A stretch of 54,857 nucleotides of DNA from Anaerolineae bacterium (GCA_030425205.1 JAUIAP010000042.1:1-54857), one strand, 5' to 3'; shown: positions 23,674-31,133, counted from the stretch's first letter. The notes: generated by a model not told the origin, from the letters alone. Numbers and translations are program-made.

Positions 23674-24639
23674 CTACTGCCAGCTTGAAACCTCATCCAA
23701 TTGTGTTTTCTCTTCGGCCGATAACGTCACTGATCCACCCTTAATCGTGTCCTCTAGCTGTTGACGCGAATTGGCACCGATAATCGCGCTCGTCACGGCA
23801 GGATTGGCGATCACCCATGCGATGGCGGTTTGAGCAATGGTTGCATCGTGTGCATTGCCGATCTCTTCTAGCTTGTCGATGATGGCAAATCCTTTCTCAT
23901 TCATGTACTGATCTTTGATGCGTTGCGCGCGTGAGGAGTCAGGCAGCTCTGTATCGCGCCGATACTTGCCAGTCAAAAAGCCCGCCCCCAATGGGCTATA
24001 GGGAATCACGCCAATGCCCTGATCGAGACAAACTGCTTGCAATTCACGTTCAAATTCGGCTCGTTTGACCAAGCTGTAATGTGGCTGAAGGCTATCATAG
24101 CGCACGATATTCTTCACATCGCTGATCCACAACGACTTCATTAGCTTCCATGCAGGATAGTTTGAACATCCGATATAGCGAACCTTGCCCGACCGCACGA
24201 TGTCCTCCAGCGCACGCAACGTCTCATCGAGCGGTGTGTCATCGTCGGGTGCGTGCGTTTGGTAAAGGTCGATATAGTCGGTTTGCAGACGGCGTAGACT
24301 CGCATCGACGGCATTCATTAGATGACCGCGCGACAAACCGCTATCGTTTGGCCCATCCCCCATTGGCCCGCGTGCCTTTGTCGCCAGCACAACCTGATCG
24401 CGCTGTACGCCCCCATTTGCGAGCCAGTTGCCAATAATGGTCTCGCTCACGCCGCCGTCGTTGCCCTCTGCCCAGCGCGAGTAGATATCGGCCGTGTCGA
24501 TAAAGTTGCAGCCCAATTCAGTGGCGTGTGACAGTAGATCGTGCGACGTTGCCTCATCGGCCGTCCAGCCAAACTGCATCGTGCCTAAGCAGATGTTCGA
24601 TACCTTTAATCCGGTGCGTCCTAATTTTACAAATTCCAT
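23674..24639 (-). CDS. Aldo/keto reductase
   Basis: This 321-aa NADP(H)-dependent reductase belongs to the same family as the gene at 1712-2710. It has LGRTGLKVSNICLGTMQFGW, NFIDTADIYSRW with catalytic Asp and Tyr, VLATKARGP with Lys, DLYQTHAPDDDTP with His, and IIGANSRQQLEDTIKG for cofactor. AAGGA lies 5 nt before the ATG. It has a strong terminator after it. The gene upstream on the same strand, a glycosyltransferase operon, is separated by 90 bp. The substrate is unknown. Confidence 0.93.
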   Translation of the reverse strand: MEFVKLGRTGLKVSNICLGTMQFGWTADEATSHDLLSHATELGCNFIDTADIYSRWAEGNDGGVSETIIGNWLANGGVQRDQVVLATKARGPMGDGPNDSGLSRGHLMNAVDASLRRLQTDYIDLYQTHAPDDDTPLDETLRALEDIVRSGKVRYIGCSNYPAWKLMKSLWISDVKNIVRYDSLQPHYSLVKRAEFERELQAVCLDQGIGVIPYSPLGAGFLTGKYRRDTELPDSSRAQRIKDQYMNEKGFAIIDKLEEIGNAHDATIAQTAIAWVIANPAVTSAIIGANSRQQLEDTIKGGSVTLSAEEKTQLDEVSSWQ

Positions 24640-24730
24640 GTTATTCCTTGAAGTGTTAAGAGTCTGTGGGAGAGAGTATAGCGAGCAAGTGGTGCGTTTC
24701 CAGAGGTCATTTTAGACCACGCAGGTCACA

Positions 24731-25918
24731 CTACTTAGTCTTCACCACGCCTTTTCCCAAAGATTCGATTAACTCGACATATTTCGCAGTGATTGTTTCC
24801 CACTGATAATTTTCCAGCACATACTGCCGTCCATTTGCCGCCATTTGCGCCGCGCTGGTGGGATTTGCCATCAGATAGTTGAGGGTGGCTGCAAATTCCG
24901 CCCCATTCTCCCACCACAGGCCGCCATTTGAGCGCACACAATGTTCATGCAGCACGGCCGTTTTGCCATTGACCAGCGCAGGAGTTCCTGCAACCCAGCT
25001 CTCCATCAGCACCAGTGAAAAGCTCTCATTAGGTGATGGATGGACAAACGCCAGCGCAGCCGCCATCGCGTCGTATTTATCTTGAATTGGCACAAATCCT
25101 AAGTCTATCGTTTGTGCTGGCAAGTTGGAAAGTTCGCCCGGCCCGATCAATACAAGCTGCAAATCTGTCGGGTTCTCGCGGACAAATTGTCGCCAATGTT
25201 TGAGTAGCAGGGGTGTACCTTTGCCCGCGCTGCGCCGACCAACCCACAGCACGAACGGTTTTTCAACGCCGTACTTTTTCCGGAAGCGCGTCGCGTCATA
25301 CACAAAATCAGTTTGCACCCCTTCGCCCAACACGAGTCGCGTCTGTGCGCTCTCTCCCCACAGCTGATCCGCGAGCCGTTTTTCAGTATTAGAATGCAGA
25401 ATCATGGCGCGTGCATGTGGCAACGAGTCACGGAAAATGCCCAGCCGTGCATACGCTTCATCGTGCAGACAGGGAATGATGATGCTGCGTTCGGGGGCGA
25501 TTTGACAACCTAATACGGTTGTGGCGAACATGTAGGGAATGAAGAAAAGCAGTTGGTAGTCAGCGTGATGTTGCGCGAGATAGTGTAGCAACGCAGGGGA
25601 TTTGAACATTTCGTGCAGATAGGTTTGTTCATTTTCGGCCGATATTCCCCCCCCCGCCATCAACGTTGCATTGACCGCCGCAAACGCTTGATAATCTCGC
25701 CGCCGCACCTTAAACCGCCGCACCGTCACGCCGTCTTCGAACGTCACCCCTGCCCGATGAAAGTTCTTATCCCATGGCGCAAAGAAATCACGAATACACG
25801 TCGTGATCACCTCTACAGTCAATCCAGCCGCCGCTAGCCGTCGCGCCGTCTCGCGTGTCTCGCTCTCCGCACCACCCGGAATCTCCCCATACCAAGGGGT
25901 TACAAAGGCAATTTTCAT
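24731..25918 (-). CDS. Glycosyltransferase family 4 (GT-B fold)
   Basis: This 395-aa cytosolic enzyme transfers a sugar from a nucleotide sugar, probably to a lipid or polysaccharide. It begins MKIAFVTPWYGEIPGGAESE, the usual acceptor-domain loop. The C-terminal domain has FVLWVGRRSAGKGTPLLLKHW, LVLIGPGELSN and PSPNESFSLVLMESWVAGTPALV, the E-x7-E donor motif of GT4. The start is ATG 25918, one codon inside a GTG. It is the last gene of a run on the minus strand with 25931-26269 and 26279-27058, with gaps of 12 and 9 bp, implying an operon for surface glycans. Confidence 0.93.
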   Translation of the reverse strand: MKIAFVTPWYGEIPGGAESETRETARRLAAAGLTVEVITTCIRDFFAPWDKNFHRAGVTFEDGVTVRRFKVRRRDYQAFAAVNATLMAGGGISAENEQTYLHEMFKSPALLHYLAQHHADYQLLFFIPYMFATTVLGCQIAPERSIIIPCLHDEAYARLGIFRDSLPHARAMILHSNTEKRLADQLWGESAQTRLVLGEGVQTDFVYDATRFRKKYGVEKPFVLWVGRRSAGKGTPLLLKHWRQFVRENPTDLQLVLIGPGELSNLPAQTIDLGFVPIQDKYDAMAAALAFVHPSPNESFSLVLMESWVAGTPALVNGKTAVLHEHCVRSNGGLWWENGAEFAATLNYLMANPTSAAQMAANGRQYVLENYQWETITAKYVELIESLGKGVVKTK

Positions 25919-25930
25919 CACACGCCCACG

Positions 25931-26269
25931 TTATTCCTGCTCATCCAGCGATCGGCCTAACGCCCCAATTGCCTCGATCAGATGATGATTGACTTTGACC
26001 TGTTCCATTGCAACCTGATTGACATAGAAAACGACGAGTTGATGTAACTTGCCACGCAGCCATTCGACCAGTTTTCCCACCACTGGAATGTTCACCTTCG
26101 TCACATGAATTTTGACTGGCAGTTGGTCGTAGATCAGCCCCGCCTCATAGAGATGTTCATAGAATTCAGGTGGCAAACGTTTGCCCTGCACGGGCAGATT
26201 TTCCCCCTTTTGCGCCAATATCTGTTGGCGTATCTCTTGCATTATCGCTTCAACATTTAGTTCACTCAT
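25931..26269 (-). CDS. Small helical protein of a glycan gene group, function unknown
   Basis: This 112-aa protein is mostly helical with no signal or membrane helix. Its start, LNVEAIMQEIRQQILAQKG, is a recurring pattern (VEAIM-x-x-IR-x-x-I) seen at the N-terminus of Chloroflexota proteins beside glycosyltransferases. A middle block GLIYDQLPVKIHVTKVNIPV precedes VGKLVEWLRGKLHQLVVFYV, which may dock on the membrane surface. It is sandwiched between a lipoprotein gene and a GT4 gene with very short gaps, so a role beside the transferase is likely. No known domain is assigned. Confidence 0.7.
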   Translation of the reverse strand: MSELNVEAIMQEIRQQILAQKGENLPVQGKRLPPEFYEHLYEAGLIYDQLPVKIHVTKVNIPVVGKLVEWLRGKLHQLVVFYVNQVAMEQVKVNHHLIEAIGALGRSLDEQE

Positions 26270-26278
26270 CTCTATTTC

Positions 26279-27058
26279 TCACTGTTCAATAATTGGCAGC
26301 GCGTCCAAATCCCCCGCAAATTGCATCGAGCCATCGATCCGCGCAATCCACGCATTGACTGGAAAATCAGCATCTATCAGCAGCCAGTCACCCGCCCGAT
26401 TCTGTCCAATTATACGATAGTTATCGCCAGGCGTTGCCAACCCCAAACTGCCAAATGCGGGTGCTGGCCCCGTGCGAATGTGAATGTTAACGCGAGTTAT
26501 CTCGACAGTCACGCTATCAAGGAGCGCGACACGCAGTGGTTCAAACAGTGCGCTGCCTGCCACCGTCTCGCTGATGCCGACGAAGCCAGCGAGCGCGACG
26601 GTGAGTGTGTATACGCCATTTGTTTTGACATCGGGAAACTGTGCGGTGCCGTCACTCTCACTTGTGCGTGAACGATTGTACCCGTCCCCCTGCAACCTTA
26701 CCTGTGCGCCCACCACAGGCTTGCCAGTCAATTCGCTGACGACCGAGACTGTAAAGCGCACTGTTCCTTCTGGCGTTGGGGTCATCGTTTGCGTTGGTGT
26801 TTGCGTGGGTGTGGCGGTTTGCGTTGGTGTTTGCGTTTGCGTCGGCGTATGCGTTCGTGTGGGCGTGCTGGCCGACGTTGCGGTGGCTGTTGGTTGCGTG
26901 GGAATTAGCGTGGGTGTTGGACTCAGCGGGTGCGGCGTGCTGGTCGAGGATGGGGTTACATTTGTGATTGGTGTGCCGTTTGGAAGTGGTGCAGCACAGG
27001 CGCAAAGAAAAAATAGACAGCAAAATAGTAGGTGGTAAATCGGCCGAAAGTTCCCCAT
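26279..27058 (-). CDS. Lipoprotein with Thr/Pro stalk, CarboxypepD_reg-like and SH3-like domains
   Basis: This 259-aa surface protein has a signal peptide with lipobox (LLFCCLFFLCAC), then about 70 residues of Thr/Pro-rich stalk with repeated TPTQT units, then a beta-sandwich like carboxypeptidase-regulatory domains (TVSVVSELTGKPVVGAQVRL, about 95-170), and a C-terminal SH3b-like domain (VNIHIRTGPAPAFGSLG, GDNYRIIGQNRAGDWLLI). SH3b domains often bind cell-wall or other surface material. I chose the third of three clustered ATGs because GAGG lies 6 nt before it. It heads the presumed operon with the GT4 gene. The repeated codons of the stalk form a low-complexity DNA tract at about 26770-26860. 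Confidence 0.82.
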   Translation of the reverse strand: MGNFRPIYHLLFCCLFFLCACAAPLPNGTPITNVTPSSTSTPHPLSPTPTLIPTQPTATATSASTPTRTHTPTQTQTPTQTATPTQTPTQTMTPTPEGTVRFTVSVVSELTGKPVVGAQVRLQGDGYNRSRTSESDGTAQFPDVKTNGVYTLTVALAGFVGISETVAGSALFEPLRVALLDSVTVEITRVNIHIRTGPAPAFGSLGLATPGDNYRIIGQNRAGDWLLIDADFPVNAWIARIDGSMQFAGDLDALPIIEQ

Positions 27059-27189
27059 CGTCATCCTCATATCATTTTCGCAAACACTGCATTATGCCAA
27101 AAAAAGGACTATCTGCGGTCAAACTAAGCAGTCACACATCAAAAATTCAGTTCCAAGTCCAATGGTCAAATCGCCATAACGCTTCTATA

Positions 27190-27229
27190 CTATTTGTCGC
27201 TCACCAAATCTGAGCGAAAAACCAAATAG
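27190..27229 (+). promoter_or_regulatory. Structured leader upstream of the queuosine-precursor transporter gene
   Basis: CTATTTG (27190-27196) pairs perfectly with CAAATAG (27223-27229). Inside it CGCTCA (27198-27203) pairs with TGAGCG (27211-27216), leaving loop CCAAATC and an A-rich linker. The loop repeats the ACCAAAT of the 3' strand, so an alternative pairing is possible. It resembles the hairpin-plus-A-rich-tail plan of small riboswitches, but the known preQ1 consensus is not met. Confidence 0.45.
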
Positions 27230-27267
27230 GTAGTCGTAGAACCTGCCGCCTTTAAGGAAACTAAAAC

Positions 27268-27897
27268 ATGCAGCAAAAAACGCTTAACATTGTCGTGATC
27301 GTCTCCGTCGCCTACGTCGCGGCGCAGATGTTAGCCGACATCGCCAGCCTCCGTATCGTCATGATTGCGGGCTTCTCGGTCGATGCTGGCACGCTCGTCT
27401 ATCCCTTTACCTTCACCCTGCGTGACCTCGTTCACAAAACAACCAACAAACAGACCGCACGGACGCTCATTCTCGCCGCCGCTGTGATCAACATCTTCAT
27501 GGCGCTGCTCTTTTGGGTTGCCTCGCTCTTGCCGGCCGATATGGGCGTGGGGCCACAGCTGGCGTTTGGCGCGGTGTTGGCGCCCGTCTGGCGGATAGTG
27601 TTTGCGTCGATTTCGGCCGAAATCATCTCCGAGTTTATCGACAGCGAAGTTTATGAACGCTGGGTTGAACGTTTCAGACAAAAATATCAGTGGGGGCGTG
27701 TTCTCGCATCAAATGCGGTTGCCGTGCCAATCGACTCCCTTGTATTCTGTGCGATTGCCTTTTTCGGGGCCCTGCCGTTCGCCATCGTCGCCTCGATCTT
27801 CTGGGCAAATGTCATCATCAAAGGGCTGACAACGCTCTTAAGCATCCCGCTGATTTACGCTGTACCAGAGGTTGAACAAGTGAAATTGGACGATTAA
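27268..27897 (+). CDS. Queuosine-precursor transporter, YhhQ/VUT family
   Basis: This 209-aa membrane protein of the vitamin-uptake-transporter family imports preQ0/preQ1-type precursors for the tRNA base queuosine. About six helices are visible. Typical blocks are MIAGFSVDAGTLVYPFTFTL followed by RDLVHK, where the family keeps P-x-x-F-x-x-x-D, and SISAEIISEFIDSEVYE plus NAVAVPIDSLVFCAIAFFG, where the family has S-x-x-D-T/S. AAGGA lies 9 nt before the ATG. A structured leader precedes it. No queuosine synthesis or insertion genes are adjacent. An older name for such genes is YhhQ or DUF165. Confidence 0.9.
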   Translation: MQQKTLNIVVIVSVAYVAAQMLADIASLRIVMIAGFSVDAGTLVYPFTFTLRDLVHKTTNKQTARTLILAAAVINIFMALLFWVASLLPADMGVGPQLAFGAVLAPVWRIVFASISAEIISEFIDSEVYERWVERFRQKYQWGRVLASNAVAVPIDSLVFCAIAFFGALPFAIVASIFWANVIIKGLTTLLSIPLIYAVPEVEQVKLDD

Positions 27898-27943
27898 ACA
27901 TGCGCCATGTTTGCAGTTTAAGAAATAAATTCGGTAATCGATG

Positions 27944-27984
27944 TTTCGGGAATGTCACTCTGTGACCCTGCGGTATGGATTTCC
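27944..27984 (+). repeat. 41-bp dispersed repeat, copy 1
   Basis: It begins TTTCGGGAATGTCACTCTG and ends GGTATGGATTTCC. The reverse complement of 28985-29025 matches it at 39 of 41 bases, so inverted copies flank the nuclease gene. Confidence 0.8.
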
Positions 27985-28013
27985 CGAAACCATGCAATGA
28001 CATGGCGAAAAAG

Positions 28014-28072
28014 AATGGATTCGCGCCTGCGCGAGAATGACGGGCTATTACCGAATTAATTTTTTAATGACC
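28014..28072 (+). repeat. 59-bp REP-like repeat, copy 1
   Basis: It contains a hairpin of the widespread type GGATTCGCG...CGCGAGAATGACGG and ends TTTTTTAATGACC. The reverse complement matches 49778-49836 at about 53 of 59 bases, 21 kb away. It is also part of a larger fold: AATTCGGTAAT near 27928 pairs with ATTACCGAATT near 28047. Confidence 0.8.
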
Positions 28073-28092
28073 AAGTGGCGCATGTTGCTTGC

Positions 28093-28749
28093 TTACGGCA
28101 AACTTTCACAAACGAGGCCATCGCCGCCCCCGTCAAGCCGATGAACATCTTCGTTGACTTCATCCAAACAGAATTGATAGCACGCTTGCGCCTCGCGTTG
28201 CGTCGAAAAATCACTGCAATTGTACGCATTGCGTGAACAGATTTGGCAACCAGCAGGTGCGCCCACATTTGTCAACTCATTGATCGCCCACAATCCACGT
28301 TCTGCCTGACGTGCCTCGCGTTGTAGATCGGCAAAGTAATCTGCATTTGCCACGTCAGGCGGATAGGTGACGAGCCTCGCGTATCCGCCAGCGATGAGTT
28401 CGGCGTTGACAAATGTGCCGTCGGCCAAATAGACATAGCGCAACAGGCGGCCATACTGGTCCGTTTCGGAGACATCGACGGCGAGTGTCACCGTCTGTCC
28501 GTCGACGAAATCGCGGTTGGCTTGCGTTGCTTCACGATAAAATGGCTCATCCCGTTCGGGCGTGTCAACCCCGACGTAGCGCACGCGATATTCATTTCCG
28601 TCAAGCAGAACATCGATCGTATCGCCATCAATCACGTGTAGAACCTGCGCCGTTTCGCCCATAATCACCGTGCGTGGCCGCTCAACAGGTTCCTCCAAAA
28701 TCTCACACCCGATCAATAGAAAAACGAACAGAATTAAGAATCTATGCAT
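28093..28749 (-). CDS. Thermonuclease-like lipoprotein with Excalibur domain
   Basis: This 218-aa exported nuclease has a lipoprotein signal (LILFVFLLIGC), an SNase/TNase domain (about residues 30-155) with VLHVIDGDTIDVLLDGNEYRV, VGVDTPERDE (catalytic Arg/Glu region) and DQYGRLLRYVYL, and a C-terminal Excalibur domain (about 165-218) with the acidic Ca2+ loop DVHRLDGGGDGLVCESLP. It would cut DNA or RNA outside the cell, using Ca2+. The open frame extends 65 codons further upstream into repeat DNA; the ATG at 28749, directly before the signal peptide, is the sensible start. Both sides are crowded with palindromic repeats. Confidence 0.9.
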   Translation of the reverse strand: MHRFLILFVFLLIGCEILEEPVERPRTVIMGETAQVLHVIDGDTIDVLLDGNEYRVRYVGVDTPERDEPFYREATQANRDFVDGQTVTLAVDVSETDQYGRLLRYVYLADGTFVNAELIAGGYARLVTYPPDVANADYFADLQREARQAERGLWAINELTNVGAPAGCQICSRNAYNCSDFSTQREAQACYQFCLDEVNEDVHRLDGGGDGLVCESLP

Positions 28750-28861
28750 CTGATTTAGTCTCAAATTGCCACTTTGATTACGGGTGTGTTTCAAATGAGT
28801 TGAAACGATCCTCCCGCACAGGCAGGAATCCACTCTTCTAGTGCGAAAGTTTCGGGAAATC

Positions 28862-28984
28862 GTTAGTGTCACGAAGTTTTCGCCACAATGCAAAACGTGG
28901 TACGTGGTGCGTAGTACGTGAACTGGATACGTACCACGCACCACGCATCACGCAGTAAAGTGGCGAAAACCTAAAGACACTAAC
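28862..28984. repeat. MITE-like palindromic element
   Basis: The 25-nt arms 28862-28886 (GTTAGTGTC-N5-GTTTTCGCCAC) and 28960-28984 are inverted with only the central five bases differing. Between them is a second palindrome of the ACGCACCACGCA family (28896-28955). The whole element abuts the 41-bp repeat at 28985, and no open frame of interest lies in it. Together with 28750-28861 and 29026-29057 it fills a gene-free stretch of about 300 bp. Confidence 0.7.
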
Positions 28985-29025
28985 GGAAATCCATACCGTA
29001 GGGTCACGGAGTGACATTCCCGAAA
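28985..29025 (-). repeat. 41-bp dispersed repeat, copy 2 (inverted)
   Basis: The reverse complement matches 27944-27984 with two differences. Confidence 0.8.
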
Positions 29026-29057
29026 TACGCAAAACCTAGATGAAACACACCCTTAAA

Positions 29058-29366
29058 TTATTTGTGCCGTCGCAACAATCGCTTCAAGAAATTTTTGCGA
29101 ATTCGCGTAGCAGAAGGATGATAGACCATTCCATCTGTTGGTGCAGAAATCGCGCCCAAAATTAAGGGACATTGCGCGAAATTTTCTGTAAGACAGCATT
29201 GTTGCTGGTACTTGGGATCAATTGGAAACGGTGGGACTGCTCGATGACAATATGTTTTGTTTGAGGGATATTGTAGACGGAATTCAGGATCATCGACTTT
29301 GCCGCGATAACCGCAAGACGAATTTCGATGCGTATCTTTCAATGGCTCAGCGTATTGGCTTGGCAT
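29058..29366 (-). CDS. Small cysteine-motif protein
   Basis: This ~102-aa protein has a core CGYRGKVDDPEFRLQYPS, then YCHRAVPPFPIDPKYQQQCC and LTENFAQCPLI. The pattern C-x-Y-x-G-x-x-x-D-P-x-x-R-x-x-x-PS-x-x-x-x-C-x(~14)-HQ/YQ-x-x-CL-x(~6)-CP resembles a cysteine motif I associate with Chloroflexota and cyanobacterial proteins, often joined to LysM or helix-turn-helix domains. The Cys spacing suggests a metal- or disulphide-stabilised fold. The C-terminus is basic (NFLKRLLRRHK). I chose ATG 29366, with GGGGA upstream, over earlier ATG and TTG codons. Function unknown. Confidence 0.6.
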   Translation of the reverse strand: MPSQYAEPLKDTHRNSSCGYRGKVDDPEFRLQYPSNKTYCHRAVPPFPIDPKYQQQCCLTENFAQCPLILGAISAPTDGMVYHPSATRIRKNFLKRLLRRHK

Positions 29367-29449
29367 ACATTTCCCCATAAATGTTGGATGCTGCAATTGA
29401 CCTGCTGTAAATTATTCTACAGGCACGTTGCATTGATCGCCATCAAAAT

Positions 29450-29477
29450 TTGACAAACGACCTGTCTCTGTTATTAT
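29450..29477 (+). promoter_or_regulatory. Promoter of the tyrS leader
   Basis: TTGACA (29450-29455), spacer 16 bp, TATTAT (29472-29477). The start of transcription is expected at about 29484-29485, which is the ATG of the leader peptide. Confidence 0.8.
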
Positions 29478-29484
29478 GCTTGGC

Positions 29485-29562
29485 ATGAATCAAAAACGTG
29501 CTCACTATTATTATGATGATAAGACCAAATCACCGCGCTCAGCGGCGGTCTTGCATGGCTAG
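29485..29562 (+). CDS. tyrS leader peptide with three consecutive Tyr codons
   Basis: This 25-codon frame begins MNQKRAH, continues with three TAT codons (Tyr 8-10, 29506-29514), then DDKTKS and ends ...VLHG at TAG 29560-29562. The promoter -10 ends 7 nt before the ATG, so translation would be leaderless; an in-frame ATG at 29476 lies inside the -10 box. Directly after the Tyr codons lie AAGACC (29521-29526) and the inner hairpin, and a terminator follows the stop. The gene downstream is tyrosyl-tRNA synthetase. By analogy with pheST and amino-acid operon leaders, ribosome stalling at the Tyr codons when charged tRNA-Tyr is scarce would favour readthrough. Confidence 0.78.
   Translation: MNQKRAHYYYDDKTKSPRSAAVLHG
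29521..29552 (+). promoter_or_regulatory. Pause/alternative hairpin of the tyrS attenuator
   Basis: AAGACC (29521-29526) pairs with GGTCTT (29547-29552), and inside it CCGC (29533-29536) pairs with GCGG (29542-29545). A ribosome stalled at the Tyr codons would cover AAGACC. The freed CCGCG and CTC (29533-29540) could then pair with CGCGG and GAG in the 5' arm of the terminator (29587-29596), forming an antiterminator. Confidence 0.6.
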
Positions 29563-29585
29563 TGAGACTTTGCTGAAATTGTTAA

Positions 29586-29615
29586 AGAGGACGCGGTGAA
29601 AGCCGCGTCTTTTTT
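29586..29615 (+). terminator. Attenuator terminator in the tyrS leader
   Basis: GACGCGG (29590-29596) pairs with CCGCGTC (29603-29609), followed by TTTTTT. It lies 24 bp after the leader-peptide stop and about 100 bp before tyrS. Between it and tyrS is a weaker inverted repeat (GTTAGT... / ...ACTAAC). Confidence 0.85.
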
Positions 29616-29717
29616 GTTGTCTATTTAGTCGTTGTGAGTCGTTAGTTATTGGTTGTTGTGAGGCATTTGTCTTACCAACAATCAGCGCACTAACCACTAG
29701 CAACTTCATGAAGTTCT

Positions 29718-31001
29718 ATGTCAGAAAATCTATTTGAAGAATTGCAGTGGCGCGGTCTCGTGTTTGATAGCACAGAAGGCGTGCAAGAACTATTGAACAA
29801 GGAAAAGGTGACGCTCTACAATGGGTTTGATCCGACAGCAGACAGTCTCCACGTGGGGCATCTTGTGCCAATGACGCAGTTGGCGCGGATGCAGCGGTAT
29901 GGGCATTCGCCGATTGCATTGGCCGGTGGCGGCACGGGCATGATCGGCGATCCTAGCGGGCGGTCCAGCGAGCGTAATTTGCAATCGGCCGATCAAATTG
30001 AGGCCAATCTCGTCAAAATCCGAGAGCAACTTTCAGCCCTCCTCGATTTTGAGGTCAAGAGCAATCCAGCTCGTCTCGTCAATAACTACGATTGGTTGAG
30101 TCAAATCGACATGATCACGTTCCTGCGCGATGTCGGCAAACATTTCACGGTCAACTACATGCTGGCAAAGGATTCTGTCAAAGGGCGCATCGATCGCGGC
30201 GATGAGGGCATGTCCTACACTGAGTTCAGCTACATGCTGCTGCAATCCTATGACTTCAAGCATTTGGCGGAAACGTATGGATGTCAGATGCAGACTGGTG
30301 GTAGCGATCAGTGGGGCAATATCACAGCGGGAACGCAGTTTATCCGCAAGGTGTTGGGCAAACCCGCGCATGGGTTGGTCTACCCGCTGATCACGCGCGC
30401 GGATGGGTCGAAATTTGGCAAAACGGCTGATGGAGAATCAGTCTGGCTCGATCCAGCGCGCACATCGCCTTACCGTTTCTACCAGTTCTTCATCAATACT
30501 GAAGATAGCAAAGTGATCGATCTGCTCAATTACTACACCTTCCTGACACGGGACGACATTGCAGCGTTGGCACATGCTGTCGAGACAGAGCCACATCGTC
30601 GGGCCGCACAAAAGAAGCTGGCACAACTTGTAACGCGCAGAGTGCATGGTGAAACGGCACTCGCCAAAGCGGAGCAGGCGACGGCCGTGCTATTTGGCGG
30701 CAGTTTGGAGGGGTTGGATAGCTCTGACATTGCCGACATTTTCACCGATGTGCCAAGCAGCGAACTTCCCAAATCATCACTTGAAGGGGAGGGCATTGCG
30801 CTCGCTGATGTGCTAGCTGAGACGACGTTGGCAAGCTCGAAAGGGGATGCCCGCCGTTCGCTCAAGGGCGGCGCGATGAACGTAAACAATGAGCGTGTTG
30901 GGGACGATGCACGCACATTGACCTTGAGTGATGCGATAGAAGGTCAATTTGTGGTGTTGCGCAAGGGAAAGCGGAAATACCATTTGTTGAAACTGATCTA
31001 A
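29718..31001 (+). CDS. tyrS: Tyrosyl-tRNA synthetase
   Basis: This 427-aa class I synthetase attaches Tyr to tRNA-Tyr. The catalytic Rossmann domain (about 1-230) holds TLYNGFDPTADSLHVGHLVP with the HIGH-like HVGH, GGGTGMIGDPSGRSSER, and the KMSKS-like KFGKT (GSKFGKTADGES). The Tyr-binding region has YMLLQSYDF and QTGGSDQWGNI. A helical anticodon domain follows, and a C-terminal S4 RNA-binding domain (about 355-427) carries SSKGDARRSLKGGAMNVNNE. The length is typical of the TyrS1 form. It is preceded by a leader peptide, terminator and alternative hairpins instead of a T-box. No clear ribosome site beyond GAAG. Confidence 0.96.
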   Translation: MSENLFEELQWRGLVFDSTEGVQELLNKEKVTLYNGFDPTADSLHVGHLVPMTQLARMQRYGHSPIALAGGGTGMIGDPSGRSSERNLQSADQIEANLVKIREQLSALLDFEVKSNPARLVNNYDWLSQIDMITFLRDVGKHFTVNYMLAKDSVKGRIDRGDEGMSYTEFSYMLLQSYDFKHLAETYGCQMQTGGSDQWGNITAGTQFIRKVLGKPAHGLVYPLITRADGSKFGKTADGESVWLDPARTSPYRFYQFFINTEDSKVIDLLNYYTFLTRDDIAALAHAVETEPHRRAAQKKLAQLVTRRVHGETALAKAEQATAVLFGGSLEGLDSSDIADIFTDVPSSELPKSSLEGEGIALADVLAETTLASSKGDARRSLKGGAMNVNNERVGDDARTLTLSDAIEGQFVVLRKGKRKYHLLKLI

Positions 31002-31027
31002 ATGGGAAAATGATACGGTACTTGGTC

Positions 31028-31133
31028 ACCTGCGGTTAAAACCGAAGGCTGATGCACAAAGTGCGTTTCAACGCACTGGGAACAACGCGCTTCAGCGTGT
31101 TTCGCATATCAGCCTGTGGTTTTAACCATAGGT
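31028..31133. repeat. Palindromic intergenic element after tyrS
   Basis: Arms 31028-31053 and 31108-31133 share ACCT-N2-GGTTAAAACC-N3-GGCTGAT in inverted order. The loop carries two smaller hairpins (AGTGCG / CGCACT and ACGCGC / GCGTGT). T-rich sequence after the right arm (GGTTTTTGG) could make it the tyrS terminator. It looks like a REP/BIME-type element. Confidence 0.65.

Noticed and set aside
26770..26860. CRISPR-like short repeats
   Set aside because: The repeated GTTGGTGTTTGCG-type units are in-frame Thr/Pro codons of a lipoprotein stalk, with no spacers of uniform length.
26484..27038. 184-codon plus-strand frame opposite the Thr/Pro-stalk lipoprotein
   Set aside because: It is the mirror of the low-complexity stalk codons; valine/glycine-rich repeats are an artefact of the opposite strand.
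28750..28944. N-terminal extension of the nuclease by 65 residues
   Set aside because: The extension is coded by dispersed-repeat DNA and would bury the lipoprotein signal peptide; the ATG at 28749 is right before it.
29400..29717. T-box riboswitch upstream of tyrS
   Set aside because: No T-box consensus (AGGGTGG-type motif) or specifier-loop structure is present; the Tyr-codon leader with terminator explains the region better.
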